From: Adiantum capillus-veneris
Lineage: Eukaryota; Streptophyta; Polypodiopsida; Polypodiales; Pteridaceae
Direction: 5' to 3'
NCBI GenBank assembly: GCA_014529385.2
Contig: CM043944.1
Span: 172,238,740 to 172,302,739 of the forward strand
DNA length: 64,000 nt
Shown: in pieces, positions 11,832-22,231 of the stretch
Numbering within the stretch: position 1 is the stretch's first letter
Layout: every line of letters starts with the position of its first letter
The notes under the pieces: generated by a model
Database searches by the model: none
Told to the model about the DNA's origin: nothing
The model's input: only the letters and a program-made list of their open reading frames with translations
Translations under genes and position numbers: made by a program

Positions 11832-11937
11832 AGAAAATTATGCATTAAACATTCCTGATAGTTATGGTGCACGGTGATGAGCACGGGTGTTGCATAAGAA
11901 TGTGAATAGTTATTCTTCACATGTATCCTTGCCCACA

Positions 11938-12482
11938 ACGTCTGTCTCTAGGACTATGATCCCCATGACTGAAAGAAAAAGCAAGCAAAAACTACTATTC
12001 AAAATTGGTATGTATTTGGTGTCATAACCAAGCAAATATTGAGCCTCGAGTATCCCTTAAGGTCTCTATTTTCTTGGTATTGTCCCGTGAGCTAATTTCA
12101 TAATAGTTGACATCACTTGAGTCAGAACCAGGTGAATAGGGGCCCCAAGAATCTCCGAAGGGCCCTATTCGCTTGGTTCTGACCCAAGTGGAATTTTCGT
12201 TGTACCCACTACGTCTGTCTCCGAGACTATGATCCCCATGACTGAAAGAAAAAGCAAGCCAAAACTACTATTCAAAATTGGTATGTATTTTGTGTCATAA
12301 CCAAGTGAAAATTGAGCCTCAAGTATCCCTCAAGGTCTCTATTTGCTTTGTTCTATCCCGTGTGCTAATGTCATAATATGTGACATCACTTGAGTCAGAA
12401 CCAAGCGAATAGGGGCCCCAAGAATCTCTGAAGGGCCCTATTCACTTGGTTCTGACCCAAGTTGAATTTTTGATATACCCAC
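11938..12482. repeat. Tandem duplication with hairpins (family 1, period 273)
   Basis: A ~273-bp unit starting ACGTCTGTCTC occurs at 11,938 and at 12,211. Each unit ends in an inverted repeat: arms GTCAGAACCAAGCGAATAGG... and ...CCTATTCGCTTGGTTCTGAC, about 25 nt each, separated by a ~15-nt loop (around 12,121-12,183 and 12,392-12,463). The arm core ACCAAGCGAATA recurs in the array at 13.6-15.8 kb. No coding function seen. Confidence 0.85.
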
Positions 12483-12511
12483 GTCCATTTGGAACAGGTG
12501 GATTAGAACAG

Positions 12512-12634
12512 AGCATTTAATGTTATCAGTAATAGATATATATAGGCCTACTCACTCACTATGCCCAAACATAGCATTTAATGTTATCAGTAATAGATAT
12601 ATATAGGCCTACTCACTCACTATGCCCAAACATA
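12512..12634 (+). repeat. 61-bp exact tandem duplication
   Basis: A 61-bp unit beginning AGCATTTAATGTTATCAG is present twice back to back (12,512 and 12,573), and a third copy starts at 12,634 but diverges at once. No coding role seen. Confidence 0.9.
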
Positions 12635-13587
12635 GCATTGAATAACAAATCAGGCACTCTCACATAAGGAGTAATTATTCCAACCATGCAGTGAAAGACT
12701 TATAATCTTACCCTAACGACCACTCTTTGGCCCTTGGAGTGTTGTTCCCATTGTGCTCTAACCCCGTAATGCAATGGATTTGGTGCGCACACAGTTAACA
12801 GCACACAGGAAGGGATGAGAGAGAGAGAGAGAGGGGGGGAGAAAGAACCTGTCTCTAGAAAAGCCAATGGCACCGAGTTGGATGGTGATGTCGCAGGTCG
12901 CTGAGAGCAAGAACCAGAAAGTGGCCATGAGGAAGAGGAACAAAAGGCGAAGGCAAGGGTGATGGCGACGCAGCAGCAAAGGACTCAAACTAGTGGAGGT
13001 TCCTCAATGTAGGATCACAAGATGTGGCCAAGGGAAAGAGCGCAGAAAAGGCAAAGGCAGCGGCAATCTGTTTGTTCTACTTGGAGATGGAGATGGTGAT
13101 TGCAAGGGAAATCGGCGTCTGACTCTAAACGGTCACTCAAAAAAGGGCATGTGGGTTGTGCTCACAAAGACAACCAGTAATAAATGGGCTCAGATTCCCA
13201 TGCAATACGATCTACCAACCACAATCTCGAGTGTAATCATGCGCATAAGTGAAGTTGTCACCTTGCCGAGGTAAGCATTCTAAGTTTAGAGGCAGTACCC
13301 CCGCCAAACATTTTAACTACACCCTCACCCCAGATGAGCACTCTTCTGCCTCTTTTCGGATCCTCTACTACCCATCATTTTAACTCTACCTCCATCAATG
13401 CTACGCGGTATAAGAAAACCGTCTCTTTTGTGCTCCCAACCCTTTTTGTGCATCTCCTCTTACTCTCTAGTGCTCATCCTTTTTGCACATCCTCCTCTTA
13501 CTCCTGTTCTGCAGTGATTTAGTGATGCAAAACTCTACACACAGTGAAGAGGTATGCTACTACATTTTTGTGCACTTGTATTTTGTG
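12635..13587. other. Spacer with possible exon
   Basis: A short GA run lies at 12,818-12,840. The plus-strand segment 12,993-13,274 is open for 93 codons (Lys/Gly-rich start, then LTKTTSNKWAQIPMQYDLP) and ends at a good donor context (CCGAG|GTAAGCATT, about 13,269). A candidate acceptor TGTTCTGCAG is at 13,505-13,514. I do not recognise the product and support is weak. Confidence 0.3.
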
Positions 13588-13851
13588 TGGTTAGTACCAA
13601 GCAAATAAGGGAAGGTAAACCCTGTTTGTTGCACCTATTTGCTTGGTACTGACCATCGTTTTTATTAATGATGTTTTCTATTACACTTTTTTGAGGTCAT
13701 TACCAAGCAAATAAGGGAAGGCAAGCTTTGTTCGATGCACCTGTTCGCTTGGTACTGACCTCAAAAAATATAAATGATGTTTGCTATTACACTTTTTTGA
13801 GGTCAGTACTAAGCGAATAAGGGAAGGTAAACCCTATTTGTTGCACCTGTT
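13588..13851. repeat. Tandem hairpin array (family 2), left part
   Basis: Units of about 106 bp start near 13,588, 13,695 and 13,800. Each has inverted arms AGGTCAGTACCAAGCGAATA and a near-complement (TTCGCTTGGTACTGACCT) around a ~35-nt loop. Units are separated by a spacer containing AATATAAATGATGTTTGCTA. The array continues at 15,042 after a LINE insertion. Confidence 0.9.
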
Positions 13852-15041
13852 TTTTTTTCGTTTTACCAAATACACATTTTGAATTTATAAGGGAGAAGCA
13901 AAATTACAACTTAACACCCATGGAGATGGATGAGAGTTAGAAAACACTAGAGACAGGCCCAAAGGCCAAGTCTCAGACTTTACAAAAAGTGGTCTACTAA
14001 TTTTTGGGGGATACAACTGGCAATAAATAGTTAGAAGTTAATCCTTTTTCTTCACAGCCAGTCTATCTCTTCCTGAAGCTTGTTGGCAAAGTTCAGGGCT
14101 TCCTCATATTTATTGGCTAGGTCAAGAACTTTATCCTTCATCTCCTGTACCCAATTATAGATAACATGTAGAGATCCATTCGCATCGAGCAATCCCTGCA
14201 GGTCTTAAGCCCTTCTTGCATCCAGAGAGTTTTTGAGGATTGAGACTCTGTGCTTGTAGATCCTCATTTGTTCCAGCTTAAGGTTAGCATCCAGCAAATA
14301 AGATCTTCAAACTAGGAGCTTGAAAGTTGGGAACAAAAAGGAAAGAATTTATGAGCTTCCACATAATCCATAAGAATTCTGCCCTAAACCTATTCCAAAA
14401 GTCAGAGAGGAGGCCATGTGAGTCCCCTAAGAGTAGCTGTTTCCACCCTAATTGGTGGCTAAGGGTTTTGACTAAGGGGGAAAGGATGGGTGTGTTCAAG
14501 TTTAACAGTTGAGAAAAAGGTGTGGGATATTTTTCACTGCTCTTCTACACCTGAGGCAGGCAAAATTACCAGCATCTTACCTCAAGGATTGACTCCCGTG
14601 CTGGCAGAATCCACTCCCGGTCTGTGTAGGTGGAGAACGCTATGGGTACCATCAGGGGAGGATCAAGGGGGGACCTCATGAGAAGGGCCCGAATGCGGGC
14701 CTACTGGCGCTGCGAGAATGTCCCTTGGAAAGGCATCACCACTTTTCCAAGCTTCCTGTAGTTGCTCTGTGAAACTTTGAGGGAGGTTCTGAAAAAGATG
14801 TTGGCTAGATAGACTAGACGGACATGCCTAAAAAGCAGGGCCTAGGTTCTTGCTGATGAGTGGTCTGTGAGGCAGTGGATTGGAGTACTGCCATGCGTTT
14901 TCATGAGAGGTAGACGTGGGAGGGAGAAGCAGGGGTGCCGCCCCCCCCAGATTAAGGGAGGTGATGAGATGGCACGACATGACAGTTAGGTCAGCATGGA
15001 CTTGAGTTCACTGGAGCTCTTGTTCGTCAGCTTCACGTTGG
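13852..15041 (-). mobile_element. 5'-truncated L1-type LINE, 3' end only
   Basis: This segment splits the hairpin array. On the minus strand it ends in a poly-A tail (seen as the T run at 13,850-13,858) and is flanked by a 16-17-bp near-identical duplication: TATTTGTTGCACCTGTT at 13,835-13,851 and TATTTTGTTGCACATGTT at 15,042-15,059. Minus-strand reading gives a zf-RVT-like end: a Cys-x-His pattern in CRRAVKNIPHLFLNC (about 14,520-14,560), then DFWNRFRAEFLWIMWKLINS (about 14,350-14,410), the 'W..R...LW.IW..RN' signature found after plant LINE reverse transcriptases. No RT or endonuclease remains. It is a dead, truncated copy typical of target-primed insertion. Confidence 0.75.
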
Positions 15042-15830
15042 TATTTTGTTGCACATGTTCGCTTGGTACTGACCTCAGAAAATATAAATGATGTTTGCTA
15101 TTACACTTTTCTGAGGTAAGTACCAAGCGAATAAGGGAGGGAAAACTCTGTTCTATGCACCTGTTTGCTTGGTATTGACCTCAGAAAATATAAATGATGT
15201 TTGTTATTACACTTTTATGAGGTCATTAGCAAGCGAATAAGGGAAGGAAAACTCTATTTGATGCACCTGTTCGCTTGGTACCGACCTCAAAAAATATAAA
15301 TAATGTTTGCTACTACACTTTTCTGAGGTCAGTACCAAGCGAATAAGAGAAGGCAACTTTGTTCTATGCACCTGTTTGCTTGGTACTGACCTTAGAAAAT
15401 ATAAATGATGTTTGCTATTATAATTTTCTGAGGTCAGTACCAAGCGAATAAGGGAAGGCAAACTCTGTTCGATGCACCTATTTGCTTGGTATTGATCTCA
15501 AAAAATATAATTGATGTTTGCTATTTCACTTTTCTGAGGTCAGTACCAAGCGAATAAGGGAAGGCAAACTATGTTCTATGCACCAGTTCTCTTGGTACTG
15601 GCCTCATAAAATATAAATGATGTTTTCTATTACACTTTTCTAAGGTCAGTACCAAGGGAATAAGGGAAGGTAAACTCTGTTCGATGCACCTATTTTCTTG
15701 GTACTGACCTCAGAAAATATAAGTGATGTTTTTTATTACACTTTTCTAAGGTCAGTACCAAGCGAATAAGGGAAGGTAAACTTTGTTCGATGCATCTGTT
15801 TGCTTGGTACTGACCTTTTCTGAAATCTTA
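15042..15830. repeat. Tandem hairpin array (family 2), right part
   Basis: Continuation of the ~106-bp array. Left arms occur near 15,114, 15,220, 15,327, 15,432, 15,538, 15,644 and 15,750, each with its inverted partner about 55 bp later. Arms are highly similar between units. Most differences are single bases, for example CCAAGG for CCAAGC at 15,650. The last right arm ends near 15,815 (CTTGGTACTGACC). The open frames that cross it (for example 15,207-15,461 minus) are repeat translations, not genes. Confidence 0.92.
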
Positions 15831-15860
15831 AGTCCCTTGTGCTGACAAATGATATGTTGT

Positions 15861-17160
15861 TTTCTAGCAAGAAGACTCCGATATGAGGTGCACAGAGGTG
15901 TATTGCAAGAGCTACAAAGGATCGAACGACACGTGCAATCGGCCATTCCACATCTTCCTTTCCAGTGAGTAGTGCGAGAGATTTGCGAGTAGTAGAGAGT
16001 CGACATGCGATGGGCCAGCAGTGCACTTCTCTGCCTGCAAGAAATTGTAGAAGACTACCTCATTGAATACTTCAGCAATGGATATATACTAGCTGCCCCA
16101 TTCACATCACGTTACTATCATGCCGCAGGATTTGGACATTCTGTGGAGGCTGCGCTTCCCCTACGATGGGCTCCTTCAGCCAGTACCTATCCAGGATATG
16201 AGAACAATGGATATTCTTACCATCCCCCCTCTCCATCCTCGTGCACAACACACAGAGCCTTCTAGAGCTGGATTAAACAGCAGAAGGACACGATCACGGG
16301 TCGATAGGAATGACATAGATGGGCAGGCTGATGAGGGGCATCATGAGCAAGCCAATGAGGGGCATGAGTAGGCCAGTGTGGACCCTAGGAAAGTCATTGA
16401 AGAAACAGATACATTTATGGAGGAACCAATTATGAAGAAAAATGAGCAAGGCATGGAGGATCCGGAGCCTATCCTTGTAAGGGAGGAACCTGTGCCTGTA
16501 AGGGAGGATCTTGTGCCTGTTAGGGAGGACCTTGTACCTGTTAGGGAGGACCCTGTGCCTATTAGGGAGGAGCCTGAGGCAGTCACGGATAAAGCTCAAG
16601 AAAGGCAAGGAAAAGGCTACTTCACAAGGGCCATCCGACGAGGATCCTTTATCAGATGAGTCGATTATTTTAGAGAAAATCAACGAAGAGAACGAAGAGG
16701 AGTTGCAAGTTCTAATCAGGTCAGCACCTCTGCATGCATAGATACTGCTGCATGGAAGGTCAAAGGAGGCTTGCATTTTCAACCTTGATCAACAAGACTT
16801 CCTGTGCATGCGTAGTTTCTCGAACTCTAATGCAACGGATGCGGTCACCAACATTGCTTTGTGGTACTTCTCAAGCTTGTTATAAGTTACACTTGGTTCA
16901 TTAAATGGATCACTACCAAGACATGGGTCAATACCAAGCAAGTCAGTGGCTTATGGAATTGGATGGTGATACTACTCGCTTGATATTGACCCATGTCTTC
17001 GTGGCAGTCATCAACGTTGTTGTGTTACGTCTCAAGTTTTTCTTTATAAGTCACGCTCAGCTCATTAGAAGGATCACTACCGCTAAGACATGGGTCAATA
17101 CCAACAGAGTCAGTGGCTTATGGAATTCGATAGATGTTCCAGACGCTCGGTATTGACTCA
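15861..17160 (+). pseudogene. 5' exons of a transposon-type gene with VRED repeats
   Basis: Plus-strand open segments at 16,005-16,265, 16,120-16,371 and 16,378-16,659 read as parts of one decayed gene: a Pro-rich PYDGLLQPVPIQDMRT region, an acidic region, then a short tandem repeat EEPVPVRED / LVPVRED (24-bp unit, about 16,480-16,575). A TAG at 16,370 separates segments. I do not recognise the N-terminal part. It sits directly upstream of the Ulp1-like segment and probably belonged to the same gene, as large plant DNA transposons often carry such peptidase genes. The hairpins at 16.9-17.2 kb lie between. Confidence 0.4.
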
Positions 17161-17176
17161 TGGGTTTGTGGCAGTG
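16907..17176. repeat. Tandem hairpins (family 3, two units)
   Basis: Two units about 164 bp apart start with GGATCACTACC (16,907 and 17,071). Unit 1 has arms AGACATGGGTCAATACCAAGC (first 20 bases count) and its complement GCTTGATATTGACCCATGTC, with a ~40-nt loop containing GTCAGTGGCTTATGGAATT. Unit 2 is more mutated. The core TCAATACCAAGC resembles the arms of families 1 and 2. Confidence 0.8.
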
Positions 17177-17279
17177 AGACAGCCCGTTGAAATATCTTAA
17201 GTCTAATCTCTGTCATTGATTCATGTTAGGCACGCTATCTCACTTCTGCCCCCTGAGGTTCACAACAAAATATATGTAA

Positions 17280-18603
17280 TAGATCCGTTGATATTGCCTA
17301 TGCTGCAGAACAGTGGAGTTTCCTTTTTGGCTTTGATGGGCTAGTTGAGCAAAGTCAATTTTGATCTAGCGCGCTTTTTGGTTAATGCATACAATCAATG
17401 GTGTGTTTCTTCTTGCCTTGTCAAAAACCATGTTGGATTTAGGATCTTTCTCCTCATCTTTGATGGTTTTGGTGTAGTGATCATTGGAGCCTATTGTTAT
17501 TTGACATTGAAGATAAGATTGTCTAATATGCAAGCTCCAGCAAAGCAAGGTGTTTCAAGATCACGTAAAAACGTAAGGCACATCTGGGTACATTTGGAAG
17601 TAGTGTCTCTTTGTAATGTATTACTGACTCAAGTGGTTACATATGTAGTGCCGCAAAAAAACTTGTATGTTGTGTAGAGCATGTTTTGTTAGAACATGAT
17701 CTAGGGAATACCATCCGGCACGAACATGTAACCGTGCCCATGCAGGTTGATGACTATAGCTGTGGCTGGCAAACTTGTTTGAATGCCTTGTTGCTCCTCA
17801 ATCAATTTTTGGATGTACCAAATGTAAGTAATCGTGTTGTTTCATTGTTTGTTTGCTGCAATGTTTATATTAAAAGAAGTAATATCTTTACTTACTTTCC
17901 TATTATCACGCTTCTACAGGAACTTCAATTACATAACTACACCCCCAACGATGTGCGACATTTTTTTGTAATGGCCATCCAACATATTATAATCTCGGTA
18001 AACAAATGTACAAGAGAGGAGTTCGAACAAGTTTGCATTAACGAAATGACGCAGCGCTACAATCAGACTCAAGAAGAGGTTCAAGATATGCAAGAAGGGG
18101 CGAGAGCTGAGGAGTTCGAACAATTTTGCATTAACAAAATGACGCAGTGCTACAATCAGACTCAAGAAGAGGTTCAAGATATGCAAGAAGCAATAAATCA
18201 ATATTATGCGGACACCACAGAAGTAGAGGAATGGGCTACACATCAATGGAAAGAGCAAGAACAGAGGGAAGCTTCACAGGTGCAAGATGCATGGGAAGCC
18301 ATGGAAGAGGCCATGATTTTGAACGACGCAAAAGGATGCCCGAGACCAGCGTCCCCAGAGTCAGAAGTAGCAGCAACCGGGGCAGAGGGCCGGGGAGCGG
18401 TGGCAGCAACCTGGGGAGAGGGCAGGGGACCAGTGGTAGCAACCGGGGGAGAGGGCAGGGGACCAGTGGCAGCAACCAGGGGAGAGGGGAGGGGACCAGT
18501 GGGATCAATTGGGGGAGAGGACAGGGGACCAGTGGCACAAACTAGGGGAGAGGACAGGGGAGGAGTAGCAGGGAAAGGGAGCAATAACTTGTATACATCT
18601 TGA
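17280..18603 (+). pseudogene. Ulp1/C48 peptidase-like gene with Gly-Arg repeat tail
   Basis: C48 (Ulp1/SENP-type) cysteine peptidases remove small ubiquitin-like modifiers; copies are common in plant DNA transposons. Here the catalytic His region reads DHWSLLLFDIEDKIV (about 17,478-17,520), and the Gln/Cys region reads VPMQVDDYSCGWQTCLNALL (about 17,731-17,793). The Asp expected after the His region is not evident (YASS). The His part and the Cys part lie in different frames with stops between, so the peptidase is broken. From 17,686 the frame is open to 18,603. A 96-bp intron at 17,824-17,919 (AAT|GTAAGT to TTCTACAG) can be spliced in frame. The tail has two copies of a 27-residue EEFEQ.CIN.MTQ.YNQTQ motif, then a 10-residue GEGRGPVAAT repeat, about 7 times. 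Confidence 0.6.
18361..18580 (+). repeat. 30-bp coding minisatellite (Gly-Arg-Pro repeat)
   Basis: About seven imperfect 30-bp units encode GEGRGPVAAT-type decapeptides at the C-terminus of the Ulp1-like protein. The unit length keeps the frame. Arg-Gly-rich tails often bind nucleic acid, but here that is inference. Confidence 0.85.
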
Positions 18604-18942
18604 CAGAAACAACACAATTTGTAATGTTTTGAGACAATGAAAAGTGTACATTTTTTAAACATTGTTTGAGCGGCACAAAATGTCTTTGTATAAGTCATTT
18701 TCAAGAGTACATCATGGTTTGCATGGCATCAAAGCTCATTGTATGCACAAGGTATGTGACCTAGCTTCAGGTGGAAGCAATTAAGTGAATTGTATTTGAG
18801 ATTGACTCCTTGCACAATGTTGTTTTCTCCGTGCGTCTTGCAATCTGAAAAGAATAAAAAGTTAGATTCTATGTCTTAATGTATTAAAGACAATCAGAAT
18901 TCATCCATTTAATAAGCACCTTTCAGTTCTTGAGACTGAATG
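18604..18942. other. 3' flank of the Ulp1-like gene
   Basis: No gene seen. AT-rich text that may include the 3' untranslated region and, further right, the 3' end of the minus-strand gene at 19-20.3 kb. Confidence 0.35.
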
Positions 18943-19440
18943 CATACAATTCCGGCAAAAGTGGAGGTTCTTCACATGTAGCCTAAGCTGTGCAACAGTT
19001 GTGCTTGACATTGTCTCCATCATAGTAAGTAGGTTGTCTCAAAAGTAGAGCTCCATTGATAAAGGTTTGTTCTCGAGGATAGACTCTGTATCTTGGTCGA
19101 GTGGAATAAGCTGCCCACTAAGAAGATGATATATAAAATAGTAAAACGACACTATGAGATTTTGAGAGCTTATAATGAACTTGCAAATCATACAATTCCG
19201 GCAAAAGTGGAGGTTCTTCACATGTAAGACCTAGCCTGAGCTGTGCAACAGTTGTGCTTGACATTGTCTCCATCATAGTAAGTAGGTTGTCTCAAAAGTA
19301 GAGCTCCATTGATAAAGGTTTGTTCTCGCGGCTAGACTCTGTATCTTGGTCGAGTGGAATAAGCTGCCCACTAAGAAGATGATATATAAAATAGTAAAAC
19401 GACACTATGAAATTTTGAGAGCTTATAATGAACTTGCAAA
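18943..19440. repeat. 246-bp tandem duplication
   Basis: The unit starting CATACAATTCCGGCAAAAG occurs at 18,943 and 19,189 (period 246) with only a handful of differences, so the duplication is fairly recent. It overlaps the 3' part of the minus-strand pseudogene (KFIISSQN...VSFYYFIYHLLSGQ is present in both copies). Confidence 0.9.
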
Positions 19441-20331
19441 TTATGGACTTCTTTTGCAAAATATAGATTTTGCCCTATGATTGTTTCCTATCCCAATTAT
19501 CATCTAAAAAGTCCAAATAGCTCTTAGACTTGCAAATGAACATTGTTGCGGTAGTTCTTATTTGCTCATTAAAGAAGAAATCTACAAACACTTCAAGAGT
19601 CATAAATAGTGCGAGCCAAACTATTATTGTGGTAGTTGAATACTTGAGGGACTTTCATATATCTTGAGACAACTTATTCCTAAAGCTTTCACTAGTTTTC
19701 CAAGTTGGCAAAGACCAATCCTTGCTGTCAAAGGATGAAAGTGACAAAGGAGCTACATGACCTCAATCAAAGGAAGTTCTCGGTTCCAAATATGACATAT
19801 CATAAAAGAATATTCCATTATTTGCAAGTTCCTTCTGTTGTCTTCCTCGGTACATTTGCTCACCAATAAATGCATGGAAAGCATCATAAATCCCAACTAT
19901 GCTCTCAACTGGTTGCCAATCTGTCCTATTCGATGGATAAATATCTGAAACATACCAAAGATGTTATCCACCACTTAACCTTCGAACATAATCATGTACT
20001 AAGTGAGATTCTCAAAATAACTTACAGTTGGGTCGATGTCGTGGAAAACTTGGAGGAGATGTTTGCAACCTTAAGTCTACATGCTGGAAAGCATGTTGTA
20101 CGAGGACCTCTTTCACCAGCTTTCTTTGTGCACACACTTTAAGCTCTTTAACTTGTCCCTTGAAAGCCTCCACGAAATCATTGCGTTGCCTCCTCTTCCT
20201 CTTCCTAGTTTGCAGTAGAACCCAACTTCCGATAGTTATTTGAGATGGTATCCATCCTTGATCATGTGTAGTCTAATTGTTAAAAATGCTAACAGAGTCA
20301 ATGGTAGTGCTAGGCCTTCGAGAAGTAGTCA
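19000..20331 (-). pseudogene. Unknown minus-strand gene, decayed, two or more exons
   Basis: On the minus strand a frame begins with ATG at 20,331 (MTTSRRPSTTIDSVSIFNN), has one TAG, then a Lys/Arg-rich helix (LLQTRKRKRRQRNDFVEAF), and ends at a donor AACT|GTAAGTTA near 20,027. A matching acceptor (TATGTTTCAG) near 19,947 leads into IYPSNRTDWQPVESIVGIYD and FIGEQMYRGRQQKELANNG, down to a TGA near 19,763. The frame then continues with further stops through KSYLDFLDDNWDRK to VSFYYFIYHLLSGQLIPLDQ. The consistent coding text across 1.3 kb, with splice signals, argues for a real but dead gene. I do not recognise the family. It may be an accessory gene of the same element as the Ulp1-like gene, which it faces tail to tail. 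Confidence 0.5.
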
Positions 20332-20840
20332 TGGTGTGCACTAGAATATACAGAAAGGTTAGCGTAATATGAAAAAGGGAATAAGTTTTGAGAGGGAAGT
20401 AGAGCTACTCAAAGTCATATTTGGGTGGGAACATAGATACTAGATAGAGTCTTCAATGAAAGTTCTGAAATTTGTCGGTACAGTGTTAGTACAACTTATG
20501 GCATTTATGCCTTGAAAGCGTGAAATTGTGCAATTTGATGAACAAAAATAATATTTTCTCCCTTTTTTATAAAAGATCTTGGCTCCAAAATGTCGATTTT
20601 CAACGTAACATTAGCCTCTTCCTCATTGGTTCAGCGACAGTTTCTCTCTAGAGTTGAAAGGCACAAAAGCGAGTCCAACTTTCTCCTAATGCATCTTCAA
20701 TTGAGGAAGTATGGTTAGACCATCCACCATGGAGTTAGATGGGTGATCTCTATGTGAAGGTTGGGGATCAGAGTGGTCAGGCTTTTCTAAAGCCCAAATA
20801 CTCAAAACCCTATCCTCATACAAATCCTTGATATGAAAAA
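20332..20840. other. Upstream region of the minus-strand pseudogene
   Basis: No gene. A candidate promoter area for the minus-strand gene starting at 20,331. It ends at the 8-bp duplication flanking the MITE at 20,841. Confidence 0.3.
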
Positions 20841-21087
20841 CTCGGGGGGTTCACTATTCAGTACCCCTTATATAACGTGCATTCGCGGGGTATTAAAAAA
20901 GCCCCTCTTTTAACATATCAGAATGAATAAAATTACCCCTTAATTTAGGAAATTTTCCAAAATTGAATATAAAAACCCCTTATTTTAATGTATCTCTATT
21001 AAATTTTCTAATTTTTTTTGTATTTTAAAACCGCTCCTTTCGAACTCACATTATACATTAACATGATTACATAGTGCACCCCCCGAG
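20841..21087. mobile_element. MITE copy 1 (247 bp) with 8-bp target duplication
   Basis: Terminal inverted repeats CTCGGGGGGTTCACTA (20,841-20,856) and TAGTGCACCCCCCGAG (21,072-21,087) bound a 247-bp non-coding AT-rich element. It is flanked by an exact 8-bp direct repeat ATGAAAAA (20,833-20,840 and 21,088-21,095). Eight-base duplications occur in hAT, P and KDZ superfamilies. The TIR sequence does not look like a usual plant hAT end (CAGGG-like), so I leave the superfamily open. Confidence 0.92.
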
Positions 21088-22231
21088 ATGAAAAACCACA
21101 AAACTAAACAAAAGACAACAGACTTTAGATGTGGAGGACCTTCAATCAATCATGTCAAATCCATTCAATGCACCATAACATTGGGAGAATTGTTGAATTT
21201 TAGAACACATGTATGGAGAGATCTACAAAAACTTTAGAAAAAGTGGGAATCACACAACTAACAAAGGAAAAAATTGAAGGATTGGAATTCGATAAATCTT
21301 GAAACAAACCTATCAAATATGTTCTTGTGAACAAATTAGGAGGTTATTGTGACGAGGGAAGCAAAGGGAACCCAAGTCTTCTTGTGGAATATAGCGATGT
21401 TAGAACCATATCCACCAAAGTAGTCTCGTTTTCTTGATTGCTAGCATTGCCATATACTAGTAATCAGGCAAACTAGAATGAAATTGTAATTGTGATATTC
21501 TCACAATGAATGGTCAATGGAATTGGTAGAAAATGTGATAGTCAGCTCATGTGCATTTGACTACCAACACCATTTATCATTATATATTTTGGAAAAAAAA
21601 CTCAACTATTAGATAATTTGGGATGGTCTTTCATGAGACAAATACAATTGATCCAATATTAAAAATTGATTTTACATGTACTTAAAACATGTAGGATTGA
21701 TTATAAGTGTAAACCTAAAAGATCACTCTAACAAGCATGTCCTAAAAACACCTATCCAAGAATTTGATTCACAAACTTTAGTTGAAACTAAATTATCATC
21801 ATGGTTGAACAAAGACACTTCTATTTGGATGTGTGGAGCTTTAGAACAAGGTAGTTTAAAGCAAGACTATTGTATCTTGGATTGGAAAGTGAATGATGTT
21901 GATTATGTACTTGTTGAATCTTTTCTTGAACACTTGACCAAGTCATTTGAATGAACTCAAATATTGGCTACCATGGACGTATGTGTCAACTAGTCTACAC
22001 TAGCCTTATTTTGCGGTGAAGAATACTACTCATTGTTCCAATCTAAATGATTAATTATTGTGTCATTAGCGGATCAACAAGTTTTCTTGGATAACTACTA
22101 TGAGGTTTCTAATGAACTAGAGGAGGAAACTCTTACAACAAAGGATTTTAATTCAAAATAGGAGCAAATAAGAGAAAAAGTATGGTTGTGGCAAGGAGGA
22201 AAAACATCTTTGAATTTTCCAATCAACGTCA
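21088..22231. other. Spacer between MITEs, one small unrecognised ORF
   Basis: A 92-codon plus-strand frame (21,676-21,954, beginning MYLKHVGLIISVNLKD) has varied composition and includes TSIWMCGALEQGSLKQDYC. It may be a fragment of a decayed gene, and similar text resumes at about 22,155-22,300 (KVWLWQGGKTSLNFPINVIH). Nothing else is supported. Confidence 0.3.

Noticed and set aside
13588-15830. CRISPR-like array
   Set aside because: Regular repeats, but the whole unit including the 'spacer' is repeated. The sequence is eukaryotic and there are no cas genes.
15207-16026. Minus-strand ORFs (84-96 codons) with repeated 'LVLTSE...RSVPSKQVH' text
   Set aside because: They are translations of the ~106-bp hairpin array. 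The period and arms explain them.
20841-21087. Naming the MITE as hAT outright
   Set aside because: The 8-bp duplication fits but the terminal bases do not. P and KDZ superfamilies also make 8-bp duplications.
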